From assembly GCA_016297325.1 (NCBI GenBank), contig JAEDGW010000026.1:1-24895 (forward strand): a stretch of DNA of 24,895 nucleotides, given 5' to 3'. How positions within the stretch are numbered: position 1 is the first letter of the stretch; every line of letters starts with the position of its first letter. The position numbers and the translations under genes were made by a program. Shown in pieces: positions 15,005 to 23,185 of this stretch. The notes under the pieces are model-generated. The model ran no database searches. It was not told the DNA's origin and worked only from the letters and a program-made list of their open reading frames with translations. The stretch is from Coprococcus sp. GTDB taxonomy: Bacteria > Bacillota > Clostridia > Lachnospirales > Lachnospiraceae.

Positions 15005-15033
15005 TTGACACAAATGCAACATGTTGATATACT
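15005..15033 (+). promoter_or_regulatory. Promoter of the ABC-F gene
   Basis: TTGACA at 15005-15010, 17 bases, TATACT at 15028-15033 with an extended TG at 15025-15026. The -35 starts in the loop of an 8-bp inverted repeat (14997-15016). Confidence 0.8.
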
Positions 15034-15098
15034 TAATCACTGATAATGGAGATGTCTGTGTGTACAGACAGAACAAATAGTGAAAGGTATATACGTCA

Positions 15099-16724
15099 AT
15101 GATTAGTGCTAATAATGTGACATTGAGATTTGGTAAGAAAGCTTTGTTTGAGGATGTGAATATAAAGTTCACTGAGGGAAACTGTTATGGACTTATCGGA
15201 GCAAATGGTGCCGGTAAATCAACATTTTTGAAGATTCTGTCTGGCGAGATAGAGCCTTCAAAGGGTGATGTAACCATGAACGATGGAGAACGTCTTTCAG
15301 TCCTTCAGCAGGATCACTATAAGTATGATGAATATCAGGTCCTTGACACAGTTATAATGGGAAATAAGCGTCTGTATGAGATCATGAAAGAAAAAGATGC
15401 TATATATATGAAGGAAGACTTCTCTGACGAAGACGGAGTTAAGGCTGCTGAACTTGAGGCGGAGTTTGCAGAGATGAACGGATGGGAGGCAGAGTCAGAT
15501 GCTTCCACACTCCTTAATGGACTGGGTGTAGGTACAGAGTACCATTATAGTCTGATGAAGGATCTTGATGGCGGACTTAAGGTCAAGGTGCTTCTTGCAC
15601 AGGCTTTATTTGGCAATCCGGATGTACTCCTTCTCGACGAGCCTACAAACCATCTGGATATGGATGCCATAGCATGGCTGGAGGAGTTCCTGATAAACTT
15701 CGAGAATACAGTCATCGTCGTATCACATGACAGATATTTCCTCAACAAGGTTTGTACACAGATCGCAGATATAGATTACAGCAAGATACAGCTCTATGCA
15801 GGTAACTACGATTTCTGGTATGAGTCAAGCCAGTTGATGATAAAGCAGATGAAGGAAGCGAACAAGAAGAAAGAGGAGAAGATCAAGGAACTTCAGGAGT
15901 TCATACAGAGATTCTCAGCCAATGCATCCAAATCAAAGCAGGCTACATCCCGTAAGAGAGCACTTGAGAAGATCGAGCTTGATGACATTAAGCCTTCAAG
16001 CAGAAAGTATCCATATATAGATTTCAGACCAAAGAGAGACATAGGAAATGAGGTTCTTACCGTATCACATATTTCCAAGACTGTTGATGGAGAGAAGCTT
16101 CTGGATGATATCTCATTCACAGTTGGACATGATGACAAGATCGCATTTGTCGGACCAAACACAAAGTCCACAACAATGCTGTTCAAGATACTTGCAGGTG
16201 AGGAAGAACCAGATGAGGGAACATACAAGTGGGGCGTTACAACTTCACAGGGATATTTCCCTAAGGACAACACAAAGGAATTTGACAATGACCTTATCAT
16301 AGTGGACTGGCTGACACAGTATTCAGATGAGAAGGATGCAACATATGTAAGAGGCTTCCTTGGTCGTATGCTTTTTGCCGGCGAGGATGGAGTTAAGAAG
16401 GTCAAGGTTCTCTCAGGTGGAGAGAAAGTAAGATGTCTTCTCTCAAAGCTTATGATCATGGGATCAAACACTCTGATACTTGACGAGCCTACAAACCATC
16501 TTGACATGGAGTCGATCACAGCTCTGAACAATGCGCTGATCAAGTTCTCCGGCGTTGTGCTGTTCTCGTCACAGGATCATCAGTTTGTACAGACTACAGC
16601 AAACAGGATCATGGAGATCACCAACACAGGTCTTATCGATAAGCAGACGACATATGATGAGTACCTTGCAAATGACGAACTTGCAAGAAAGCGTCAGGTC
16701 ATGAACATGGATGTTGACGACTGA
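15099..16724 (+). CDS. ABC-F family ATPase (YkpA/YbiT-like)
   Basis: 541 aa with two nucleotide-binding domains, a charged linker (about 250-310) and no membrane segments: an ABC-F protein, a group that acts on the ribosome as translation factors or antibiotic protection. Domain 1 has Walker A GANGAGKS (34-41), the LDGGLKVK signature (156-163, common in this clade) and LLLLDEPTNHLD. Domain 2 keeps LSGGEKVRCLL and LILDEPTNHLDME, but its Walker A is GPNTKSTT (352-359), with Thr358 where Lys is expected, and the His switch is Gln492 (SSQDHQF). Site 2 may therefore bind or hydrolyse ATP poorly. AAAGG lies about 11 bases before the ATG. A single-gene transcript between the promoter at 15005 and the terminator at 16747. 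A housekeeping YkpA-like role is more likely than resistance. Confidence 0.92.
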   Translation: MISANNVTLRFGKKALFEDVNIKFTEGNCYGLIGANGAGKSTFLKILSGEIEPSKGDVTMNDGERLSVLQQDHYKYDEYQVLDTVIMGNKRLYEIMKEKDAIYMKEDFSDEDGVKAAELEAEFAEMNGWEAESDASTLLNGLGVGTEYHYSLMKDLDGGLKVKVLLAQALFGNPDVLLLDEPTNHLDMDAIAWLEEFLINFENTVIVVSHDRYFLNKVCTQIADIDYSKIQLYAGNYDFWYESSQLMIKQMKEANKKKEEKIKELQEFIQRFSANASKSKQATSRKRALEKIELDDIKPSSRKYPYIDFRPKRDIGNEVLTVSHISKTVDGEKLLDDISFTVGHDDKIAFVGPNTKSTTMLFKILAGEEEPDEGTYKWGVTTSQGYFPKDNTKEFDNDLIIVDWLTQYSDEKDATYVRGFLGRMLFAGEDGVKKVKVLSGGEKVRCLLSKLMIMGSNTLILDEPTNHLDMESITALNNALIKFSGVVLFSSQDHQFVQTTANRIMEITNTGLIDKQTTYDEYLANDELARKRQVMNMDVDD

Positions 16725-16746
16725 TATGACATCGTAATATATAGAG

Positions 16747-16798
16747 AAAACGCCCGGATGGATGCAGTTGCTATAGCTGCATCCATCCGGGCGTTTTT
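16747..16798 (+). terminator. Strong terminator after the ABC-F gene
   Basis: A perfect 21-bp stem (16747-16767 with 16777-16797), 9-base loop, ending in TTTTT. The A tract on its left could also serve the minus-strand gene that ends at 16840. Confidence 0.95.
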
Positions 16799-16839
16799 AT
16801 TATGGTGTTTCATAGTTAGAAGAAATGTTTTGTCTTATC

Positions 16840-17925
16840 CTAATTGGACTCGGATGAGACATCATATAATCCGAGGTCGAATATATAATTGATCAGTTTC
16901 CTTGCTGTTTCTATATTGCGTTCGTCTGTTCCAGGGAAACACAGATATACATTGTCATATCCGAGGTTTAATCCCTTGGCAAAATCAGTGCCACTGATGT
17001 CTATCGCAAAGGCTTCACTCTGCTTTTCAGAGTCCTCTGTATACAAGATCCTGTCAGACATGGAATTGTTTAACTCCGATTGAAGATCCATAGTCAGGCA
17101 GTCAGTTAAAGGATGTATAATAGAGAAATAGCTGCAATATTCAACTCCCTTCTTATCCGAGATGATGACATCGTAGTAATCTTCGTAGCAAAGCGTCGGG
17201 AAAGATGTGTATGAGGCATCGGAAGTGTTATAGTCTTCTTCGTAAGTGTCAAGATCATAATTGATATTTGATGTCATTATGACCTGATCGCTTTTTTTCA
17301 TGTGGTAATAATTTTTGTAATCGTCAACCACGGATGAATCCAGCTTAAAAGGGTTAGGCGAATTGACCACGCCGTAAGCAAGTGCAACGGGGCGGGTGTT
17401 GCTATATATAGAAACCGTGGTGTATGTGGCTGCGATGATTATTAGTAGCGATACTATGATTCTCCATTTATAACAGTAGAGGAAATGTGAGAACTTTTCT
17501 TTAGCCGACATGCCCTCTGTATCTTTCTTATATTTCATCTTCCGCGCCATACGCCGTTCTGATCTGGTCATGGAATGCAGCTCAAGATTATCCTCTATAT
17601 TGAGGTCTTTCTTCGGAGCGGCCGTACGAGGGTCAAATGCACCGTCGGCAACTTCTCTCTTTACGCCGCGGGGAGATGACAGAATATATGCTTTTTCTTC
17701 TGCGCTGTGTTCTACCGGAGCGTCACTTGCATCTTCTGCGCTGTTTTTATCCTCTGCTGACGGTTTGCCTGTGACGGTGTCTATGTCAGGAGTGTGCGGC
17801 CTGTCTGGGGCGCCTTGTCCGCTTACGTTATCATGTCCGTCTGAAAAGTTTTGATCCTGTGTGCTGATCTGCTCATCAGCGGATGGCTGTGAGTTTGCCT
17901 TGCCATGTGTTTTGTTCTTACTCAT
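16840..17925 (-). CDS. Membrane-anchored protein with acidic disordered N-terminus, function unknown
   Basis: 361 aa. Residues 1-120 are Ser/Asp/Glu/Gln-rich and probably disordered; a basic stretch follows (RSERRMARKMKYKK), then a single membrane segment near 154-174 (IIVSLLIIIAATYTTVSIYS). The C-terminal 185 residues would be outside and include YEDYYDVIISDKKGVEYCSY and DLGLYD. The layout MSAKEKFSHFLYCYKWRI before the segment recalls a group of one-pass Lachnospiraceae proteins (KEKxxYFWYYYK) of unknown role, some with a solute-binding-like outer domain. ATG 17925 is chosen because GGAGG lies 9 bases upstream; in-frame ATGs further up lack a site. I found no assigned domain. It is divergent from the hydrolase gene. 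Confidence 0.75.
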   Translation of the reverse strand: MSKNKTHGKANSQPSADEQISTQDQNFSDGHDNVSGQGAPDRPHTPDIDTVTGKPSAEDKNSAEDASDAPVEHSAEEKAYILSSPRGVKREVADGAFDPRTAAPKKDLNIEDNLELHSMTRSERRMARKMKYKKDTEGMSAKEKFSHFLYCYKWRIIVSLLIIIAATYTTVSIYSNTRPVALAYGVVNSPNPFKLDSSVVDDYKNYYHMKKSDQVIMTSNINYDLDTYEEDYNTSDASYTSFPTLCYEDYYDVIISDKKGVEYCSYFSIIHPLTDCLTMDLQSELNNSMSDRILYTEDSEKQSEAFAIDISGTDFAKGLNLGYDNVYLCFPGTDERNIETARKLINYIFDLGLYDVSSESN

Positions 17926-18125
17926 TATGATTAACCTCCATGCCATATGCATCAAAATGCAAAGTGTGTAATCTGGCTTACTACATATTAACATATAGAA
18001 GTTACACATATAACCCCATAAATAATGAAAATAAAATAAAAAGTATTAAAATATTATAGCTATTTACATTGAACAGAAGCTATATTAAGATTGAAATAAT
18101 GATCAAAAAGAAATGGAGAAGTACA

Positions 18126-19184
18126 ATGGGAAAAAAGGTAAAAAGATTTTTACACAGTTTTTTTAAGATATTTATCATAATGATGCTTGGCATACTGGTG
18201 ATAAATATTCTTATGTTTGGAATCCTGTATATATATCACAGGAATAAGTGCAATAAAGAAGAAGCATATATGCATGCACCCGGAAGATATGTGAATGTTG
18301 ACGGGCATCAGGTACATATATATGAAACCGGAGATCTGGAATCAGATAAGGTCCTGGTTTTTCTGCACGGTGGACTCAGCTGCAACGATTCGATTGCGGT
18401 CCAGCCACTGTTTGATGAACTTGGACAGTATCATCTTGTGTATATAGACAGAAGTGGATATGGATATACCCTGAGCAATGGTGCTGACAAAGATATTGAC
18501 TCTATCCTGAATGAAACAAGAGGGGCACTTGAAGCTGCAGAGATATCTGGACCATATTATCTTATAGCATCCGAGTCGGCAGGGATAGAAGCTATGTACT
18601 GGGCTGATAAATACAGCTCAGAAGTTGCAGGGATAATAGGAATAGATATGAATTATCCTGAACAGTTTGAAAACACTACATCGGAGGAATATGCAGGATT
18701 CTTTGATTATCTGATGAGCAAATTCTGCAAGATAGGTGGAATGAGGCTTGCAAAGAGTGCGTACCAGGACGATATAAATAACATATATTCTTCCATACAG
18801 AAAAAGACTATGGATGCACTTGCGTCCCAGAGAGCATATACGGATGATATGTTTGCTGAGAATGAGGCAGCTGTCGATAATGCATCAAAGGTGGCTGACA
18901 TGGGATGGCCGGAGAACACAAAGATGCTTATGATCCTGGCAAACCCGGCGATGAAACCATATGCAGATGACGATTCTAGTGTAAAAGAATCCCTGGAGAA
19001 CGCCCGCAAGAATAATCCTGATTTTGACTTTGCATCTGCCTATAATGAGAGCAGAAAAGAGTATTTGAGCAAGTTTACCAACGTGGAAACAACCGAATTG
19101 TCCGGTCCATCCAAGCTTTATACATATTGCCCAAAAGATGTGGCTAAAAAAGTTAAGGAATTCGTTGAAAATATTGAGAATTGA
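18126..19184 (+). CDS. Membrane-anchored alpha/beta hydrolase-like protein
   Basis: 352 aa. A basic start and one membrane segment (IFIIMMLGILVINILMFGIL, about residues 13-32) anchor an alpha/beta hydrolase fold outside the cell. HGG of the oxyanion region (VLVFLHGGLSCND) and LVYIDRSGYGYT are clear; the nucleophile elbow is ASES151AGIEA, with Ser in place of the first Gly of GxSxG. The catalytic His normally found near the C-terminus (GGHxxH) is missing: the aligned stretch is LSGPSKLYTYCPKDVAKKV, and no His occurs anywhere in the C-terminal half. The fold is therefore sure, activity is not. ATG 18126 is preferred (GGAG 7 bases before) to in-frame TTG 18069 and ATG 18099. No partner gene; no clear promoter seen in 17926-18125, which is AT-rich. 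Confidence 0.82.
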   Translation: MGKKVKRFLHSFFKIFIIMMLGILVINILMFGILYIYHRNKCNKEEAYMHAPGRYVNVDGHQVHIYETGDLESDKVLVFLHGGLSCNDSIAVQPLFDELGQYHLVYIDRSGYGYTLSNGADKDIDSILNETRGALEAAEISGPYYLIASESAGIEAMYWADKYSSEVAGIIGIDMNYPEQFENTTSEEYAGFFDYLMSKFCKIGGMRLAKSAYQDDINNIYSSIQKKTMDALASQRAYTDDMFAENEAAVDNASKVADMGWPENTKMLMILANPAMKPYADDDSSVKESLENARKNNPDFDFASAYNESRKEYLSKFTNVETTELSGPSKLYTYCPKDVAKKVKEFVENIEN

Positions 19185-19337
19185 GAATTGCGACAATATA
19201 TGGGCTTTATGGCAAATTGCATAGCAGAATGACAATATTGATAAATTCAAGGAGAAAAATATAAAGATTTATTAGTTATTTTTTAGGCTTAATTTAATCA
19301 CAATATGCAAAAAATATAAAAAAAGTGAAAAAAAGAC

Positions 19338-19366
19338 TTGCCAAATTAGATAATATGCCCTATAAT
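19338..19366 (+). promoter_or_regulatory. Promoter of the sugar ABC importer
   Basis: TTGCCA at 19338-19343, 17 bases, TATAAT at 19361-19366. Initiation near 19373 leaves a leader of about 135 bases. Confidence 0.85.
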
Positions 19367-19375
19367 GAGTTCATG

Positions 19376-19394
19376 TTGACAAGGACATTGTCAA
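19376..19394. promoter_or_regulatory. Candidate operator of the sugar importer
   Basis: TTGACAA-N5-TTGTCAA, perfect 7-base arms, starts about 3 bases after the predicted transcription start. That is a typical place for a repressor site; the regulator is unknown and not in the window. It is not a LacI or CcpA consensus (no central CG). Confidence 0.55.
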
Positions 19395-19508
19395 TAATAA
19401 CATAACAAAGCTATGAGAAGCATAGCACGGCATTCCTAAAGATATATTCTGAGAATGATACGATGAATATACAGGGAATAGCACACATATTTAAAGGAGG
19501 GTTTTTTT

Positions 19509-20921
19509 GTGAGAAAAATCAAAAAGGCATTAGCACTTTCATTAGCACTTGCTATGGGCTTATCACTCTGTGCATGTGGCGATAAGGAAGAGGCTACAAC
19601 AGAAAAGGCAACAGACGCAGCAACAACAGAGGCAGCTACAGATGCAGCATCAGAGGATGCATCTTCAGAGGATACTGCTTCAGAGGACGCAACTTCAGAG
19701 AGCACAGCAGGAATTACAGTTCCTTCAGCTGATGGTGAGACAATTTATGTTTACTCATGGAATGATGAGTTAGGAAACAGAATTGATACATACTTCAGAA
19801 CAAAGTATCCTGAGCTTTCAGATCTCGTTCAGTACAGAAACCTTAACGTATCTGGTACAGAGGCTGAGTATCCTACAAAGCTTCAGTCAGCAGCTGAGTC
19901 AGGAAATGAGTATCCTTCAGTATTTGCAGCAGATGAGTCAGTTATGCTCAGCTTAGCAAACAAGGATTTCTCAGCTCCTGTAACAGACGCTGGTATCACA
20001 GCTGATATGTATTCAAACGCATACCAGTACACAGTAGATTTTGCTACAACAGATAAGGGCCTTATGGCTTGTACATGGCAGGTAACACCTGGCCTTATGC
20101 TTTACAACAAGCAGATGGCTGAGGAGGTTCTTGGAACATCAGATCCTGAGGAAGTTCAGAAGATGGTTAGCACATGGGACGGCTGGTTCGAGGTTGCTGA
20201 CAAGATCAAGGCTGCTGGTAAGTACATGGTATCAGGACCAGACGAGGTTAAGTACCCACTTCTTGCTGCTAAGTCAACAGCATGGGTAGTTGATGGTAAG
20301 CTTTCAGTTTACCCAGAGGTTACTGATATGCTTGAGCTTTCAAAGAAGATCTACGATGGTGGTTACAGCCAGAATTCAGCTCAGTGGTCATCAGAGTGGA
20401 CAGCTAATATGTCTAACGGAACTACATTCTGCTTCTTCGGAACAACATGGTTCATGGGAGATACAGTATTCGTAACAGAGGATGTTAAGTATCAGGCTTG
20501 TGCAGGCCCACAGGGTTACTATTGGGGTGGTTCATACCTGCTCTATGGTAAGGATTGTCCAAACCCAGAGTTAGCAGCTCTTCTTATCTACACACTTACA
20601 TGTGATGAGGATGTTATGTACGACATGATCAAGAATGGTGATGAGGGATGTACAAACAACCAGGCAGCAGTTGCTAAGGCAATCGCTAATGGCGACGGTG
20701 CTAACGATAAGCTTGATGGTCAGATCCTTACAGCAGTATTCGATGAGGGCGCTAAGGCAATTGATATGAGCAAGTCAACATCATATGATAGCCAGATCAA
20801 CACCATCTTATCAACTGTATCAACATCATACAACACAGGTGATGATGCTACAATCGATGATGCTATCGCTGATCTTAAGCAGCAGGTTGCTTCAACAATT
20901 ACAGACGTTGTAGTTGAGTAA
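19509..20921 (+). CDS. Sugar ABC transporter substrate-binding lipoprotein
   Basis: 470 aa extracellular solute-binding protein family 1. Signal peptide residues 1-22 with lipobox LCAC (Cys23), so it is lipid-anchored outside the membrane. Residues about 27-67 are a Thr/Ala/Glu/Ser/Asp linker made of short repeated words. The mature domain starts at about 75 (ETIYVYSWNDELGNRIDTYF) and has the Trp-rich ligand-site look of carbohydrate binders (ACTWQVTPGLMLYNKQMAEE, FFGTTWFMGD, GPQGYYWGGSYLLYGKD). The start is GTG 19509, with AAAGGAGGG 7 bases upstream. Two MalF/MalG-type permeases follow. No ATPase is present. Frequent GCT/GTA/CTT codons unlike the mixed use of neighbours suggest high expression. 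The sugar is not identifiable. Confidence 0.92.
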   Translation: MRKIKKALALSLALAMGLSLCACGDKEEATTEKATDAATTEAATDAASEDASSEDTASEDATSESTAGITVPSADGETIYVYSWNDELGNRIDTYFRTKYPELSDLVQYRNLNVSGTEAEYPTKLQSAAESGNEYPSVFAADESVMLSLANKDFSAPVTDAGITADMYSNAYQYTVDFATTDKGLMACTWQVTPGLMLYNKQMAEEVLGTSDPEEVQKMVSTWDGWFEVADKIKAAGKYMVSGPDEVKYPLLAAKSTAWVVDGKLSVYPEVTDMLELSKKIYDGGYSQNSAQWSSEWTANMSNGTTFCFFGTTWFMGDTVFVTEDVKYQACAGPQGYYWGGSYLLYGKDCPNPELAALLIYTLTCDEDVMYDMIKNGDEGCTNNQAAVAKAIANGDGANDKLDGQILTAVFDEGAKAIDMSKSTSYDSQINTILSTVSTSYNTGDDATIDDAIADLKQQVASTITDVVVE

Positions 20922-20949
20922 TTAAAATATCAATTTATAAAAAATCAGG

Positions 20950-20977
20950 TTATGCACCGGGGAAACTCGGTGCATAA
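20950..20977 (+). promoter_or_regulatory. Intercistronic hairpin after the binding-protein gene
   Basis: TTATGCACCG (20950-20959) pairs perfectly with 20968-20977 around an 8-base loop, with only TTT after it. Such hairpins commonly protect the abundant binding-protein mRNA and reduce read-through to permease genes. Confidence 0.6.
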
Positions 20978-21007
20978 TTTGAAGATAACCACAATATCGC
21001 TGTTAGG

Positions 21008-21072
21008 CATTTTACAAGATGTTTCATATAAGAAGTTATAATTTGGTTAAAAGGTGAGGATCTTGTAAAATG
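21008..21072. repeat. 13-bp inverted repeat between binding-protein and permease genes
   Basis: CATTTTACAAGAT (21008-21020) is repeated in perfect reverse complement at 21060-21072, 39 bases apart. The enclosed segment has TATAAT (21037-21042) and AAAGGTGAGG, after which ATG 21070 opens a 9-codon frame (to TAA at 21099). It may be a large RNA stem-loop or a regulator site. Confidence 0.5.
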
Positions 21073-21125
21073 TCTAGCGGAGGATACGAGACTGTTTAAT
21101 ATTAAGAAATTGGGGAAGTGAAAAC

Positions 21126-22109
21126 ATGAATAAAAAGAAGACAGTAGAATATGGCAAGTATGGATATTTTTTCATTCTTCCATTCTTTTTAGTATTCTTG
21201 GTATTCCAGTTATATCCGTTGATCCACACATTCTATCTGAGCTTTGTTGATTATAGAATGATACAGGGAAAAATGACGGATCCTACATTCTGTGGTTTTG
21301 ATAATTATCTTAAAGTTCTCACAACACATGACTTTAAGCTGAACAAGGATGTATGGTTCAATACAATACCTATGAATTCAATAAAGCAGACAATTATCAT
21401 TTGGGTAATCAACTTTGTACCTCAGATTCTGTTAGCCCTGCTCCTTGCAGCATGGTTTACAGACACTGTGGTTAAACTTAAGGGACAAGGTGCATTTAAG
21501 GTTCTCATGTTCCTTCCAAATATTATCACCGCATCATCTATAGCAGTCCTTTTCTACAACCTTTTTGGTAATCAGGGACCTATAACACTGATGTTGAAGA
21601 GTATGCATATAATAAATCAGGATTACAGTTTCCTTAATAGTAGAGCAGGTACTGTAGGTCTTATCGGATTCATGCAGTTCTGGATGTGGTATGGAAATAC
21701 TATGATAGTTCTTATTGCTGGTATCTTAGGTATCAGTCCATCACTTTACGAGGCAGCCATGGTTGATGGTGCAAACAGTAAGCAGCAGTTCTTCAAGATT
21801 ACAGTACCTCTTGTAAAGCCTATTTTACAGTTTACACTTGTTACATCAGCTATCGGTGGTCTTCAGATGTATGATATCCCGGCCCTTTTCAATGTAAATA
21901 ATGCGATTGGTCAGCCTGGACGTGCATCACATACGGTTACAATGATGATCAAGGAGCTTGCGTTCTCCCAGAACCCAGATTATGGATATGCAGGTGCCCT
22001 TTCAGTAGTATTGTTTATTTTCACATTGCTCATCAGTTTGATATTCTTTGCAGCAACTAAGGATAGAGATGACAAGAAGAAAGCTAAACATGCAGTAGCA
22101 AAGAAGTAG
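21126..22109 (+). CDS. Sugar ABC transporter permease, MalF/UgpA type
   Basis: 327 aa with six or so membrane segments (first at YFFILPFFLVFLVFQLYPLI, about 15-34). The cytoplasmic EAA loop, EAAMVDGANSKQQFFKITVP from residue 209, contacts the ATPase. The second permease starts 13 bases after the stop. GGGAAG precedes the ATG. The separation from the binding-protein gene by 204 bases holding two hairpins suggests lower permease expression, as is usual for importers. It forms a heterodimeric channel with the next gene product; the substrate is probably an oligosaccharide or sugar, inferred from family only. Confidence 0.93.
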   Translation: MNKKKTVEYGKYGYFFILPFFLVFLVFQLYPLIHTFYLSFVDYRMIQGKMTDPTFCGFDNYLKVLTTHDFKLNKDVWFNTIPMNSIKQTIIIWVINFVPQILLALLLAAWFTDTVVKLKGQGAFKVLMFLPNIITASSIAVLFYNLFGNQGPITLMLKSMHIINQDYSFLNSRAGTVGLIGFMQFWMWYGNTMIVLIAGILGISPSLYEAAMVDGANSKQQFFKITVPLVKPILQFTLVTSAIGGLQMYDIPALFNVNNAIGQPGRASHTVTMMIKELAFSQNPDYGYAGALSVVLFIFTLLISLIFFAATKDRDDKKKAKHAVAKK

Positions 22110-22122
22110 GAGGAGATTTTCA

Positions 22123-23001
22123 ATGGCTAAGAATTCGACAGGCGTTGATGAAAGCTATTCATCACAGATTAGAGCAAAGAAGATTTTCCGTAACGTTATA
22201 TGTATTCTTCTTTGTGTTATAAGTATATTGCCATTTTACATAATGATAGTAAATGCAACACTTCCTTCATCAAGAATTCAGCAGGGTCTTGCGTTCATTC
22301 CTGGTGGAGAGTTTATAGAGAACTTCAAGGGTATGCTCAGAGAGACTAAGGGTAGTGGAACAACATTCTGGTCTGCTATGCTTCACAGTGTGATTATCGC
22401 TGTACCTGCAACGGTACTTCAGGTATATTGTGCAACACTTACTGCATATGGTATCTCAGTTTATAATTTCAAACTTAAAAATGTTGCTTGGTCGTTCATC
22501 ATGGCAATCATGATGATACCAGCGCAGGTATCAATCGTTGGTTTCATGGCATTCATGAAGACAATTGGTCTGTATGGATCATATTTAACACTTATTATTC
22601 CGGCGGCCGCTGCTCCAACGACAGTTTATTTCATGAAGCAGTATATGGAGGGTGCTCTCTCAGTAGAGATTATTGAGGCTGCCAGAATTGATGGTTCTGG
22701 TGAGTTCTCAACATTCAATAGAATAGCACTTCCTCTGATGAAGCCAGCTATGGCTACACAGGGAATATTTGCATTCATCGCATCATGGAACAACCTGTAT
22801 ACACCTACGATGATGATCGCAGATACTAAGAAGTATACACTTCCTATGTTCGTACAGGGATTAAGATCTGATGCTATCCGAGTAAATTATGGTTATGTTT
22901 ACTTAGGACTTTCACTTACAGTGCTCCCACTGTTGGTAGTATACTTTGCACTTTCAAAGTATATCATCGCTGGTGTTGCACTTGGTGGTGTAAAAGAGTA
23001 A
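22123..23001 (+). CDS. Sugar ABC transporter permease, MalG/UgpE type
   Basis: 292 aa, about six membrane segments. The EAA loop EAARIDGSGEFSTFNRIALP begins at residue 185. The MalG-type start (IFRNVICILLCVISILPFYIMIVNATLP) and the ending KYIIAGVALGGVKE are conserved in CUT1 permeases. AGGAGGAG lies 6-9 bases before the ATG. Last gene of the importer operon, ended by a terminator 29 bases later. The operon has no nucleotide-binding subunit, so a shared MsmK/UgpC-like ATPase encoded elsewhere must energise it. Confidence 0.93.
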   Translation: MAKNSTGVDESYSSQIRAKKIFRNVICILLCVISILPFYIMIVNATLPSSRIQQGLAFIPGGEFIENFKGMLRETKGSGTTFWSAMLHSVIIAVPATVLQVYCATLTAYGISVYNFKLKNVAWSFIMAIMMIPAQVSIVGFMAFMKTIGLYGSYLTLIIPAAAAPTTVYFMKQYMEGALSVEIIEAARIDGSGEFSTFNRIALPLMKPAMATQGIFAFIASWNNLYTPTMMIADTKKYTLPMFVQGLRSDAIRVNYGYVYLGLSLTVLPLLVVYFALSKYIIAGVALGGVKE

Positions 23002-23029
23002 TATTATATCAATTATGATGATTATTATG

Positions 23030-23059
23030 CCGGCCTGTTCTTTGAGCAGGTCGGTTTTT
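23030..23059 (+). terminator. Terminator of the sugar importer operon
   Basis: CCGGCCTG (23030-23037) pairs with CAGGTCGG (23047-23054), one G-U pair, 9-base loop, followed by TTTTT at 23055-23059. Confidence 0.88.
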
Positions 23060-23086
23060 ATTTATGTGTATTTACTGTGAAAAGGG

Positions 23087-23115
23087 TTGACGGTAAACTG
23101 TAAAAACCATAGAAT
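23087..23115 (+). promoter_or_regulatory. Promoter of the parvulin-like lipoprotein gene
   Basis: TTGACG at 23087-23092, 17 bases, TAGAAT at 23110-23115. The leader would be about 65 bases. Confidence 0.65.
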
Positions 23116-23185
23116 ATTAACGGCGGATAAGATTGGGTCTTGTTGCCAATGATAGTAATTTTTATGTACTTTGGAGGAATGGACA

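Larger units (their letters stand above)
19185..19508 (+). other. Gene-free upstream region of the sugar importer
   Basis: 324 bases, AT-rich. No open frame worth calling. It holds the promoter (19338-19366), an inverted repeat just after the predicted start point (19376-19394), a small hairpin GCTATG/CATAGC (19410-19415 with 19421-19426) and the ribosome binding site AAAGGAGGG at 19493-19501. No terminator is evident for the hydrolase gene in the first half. Confidence 0.6.
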
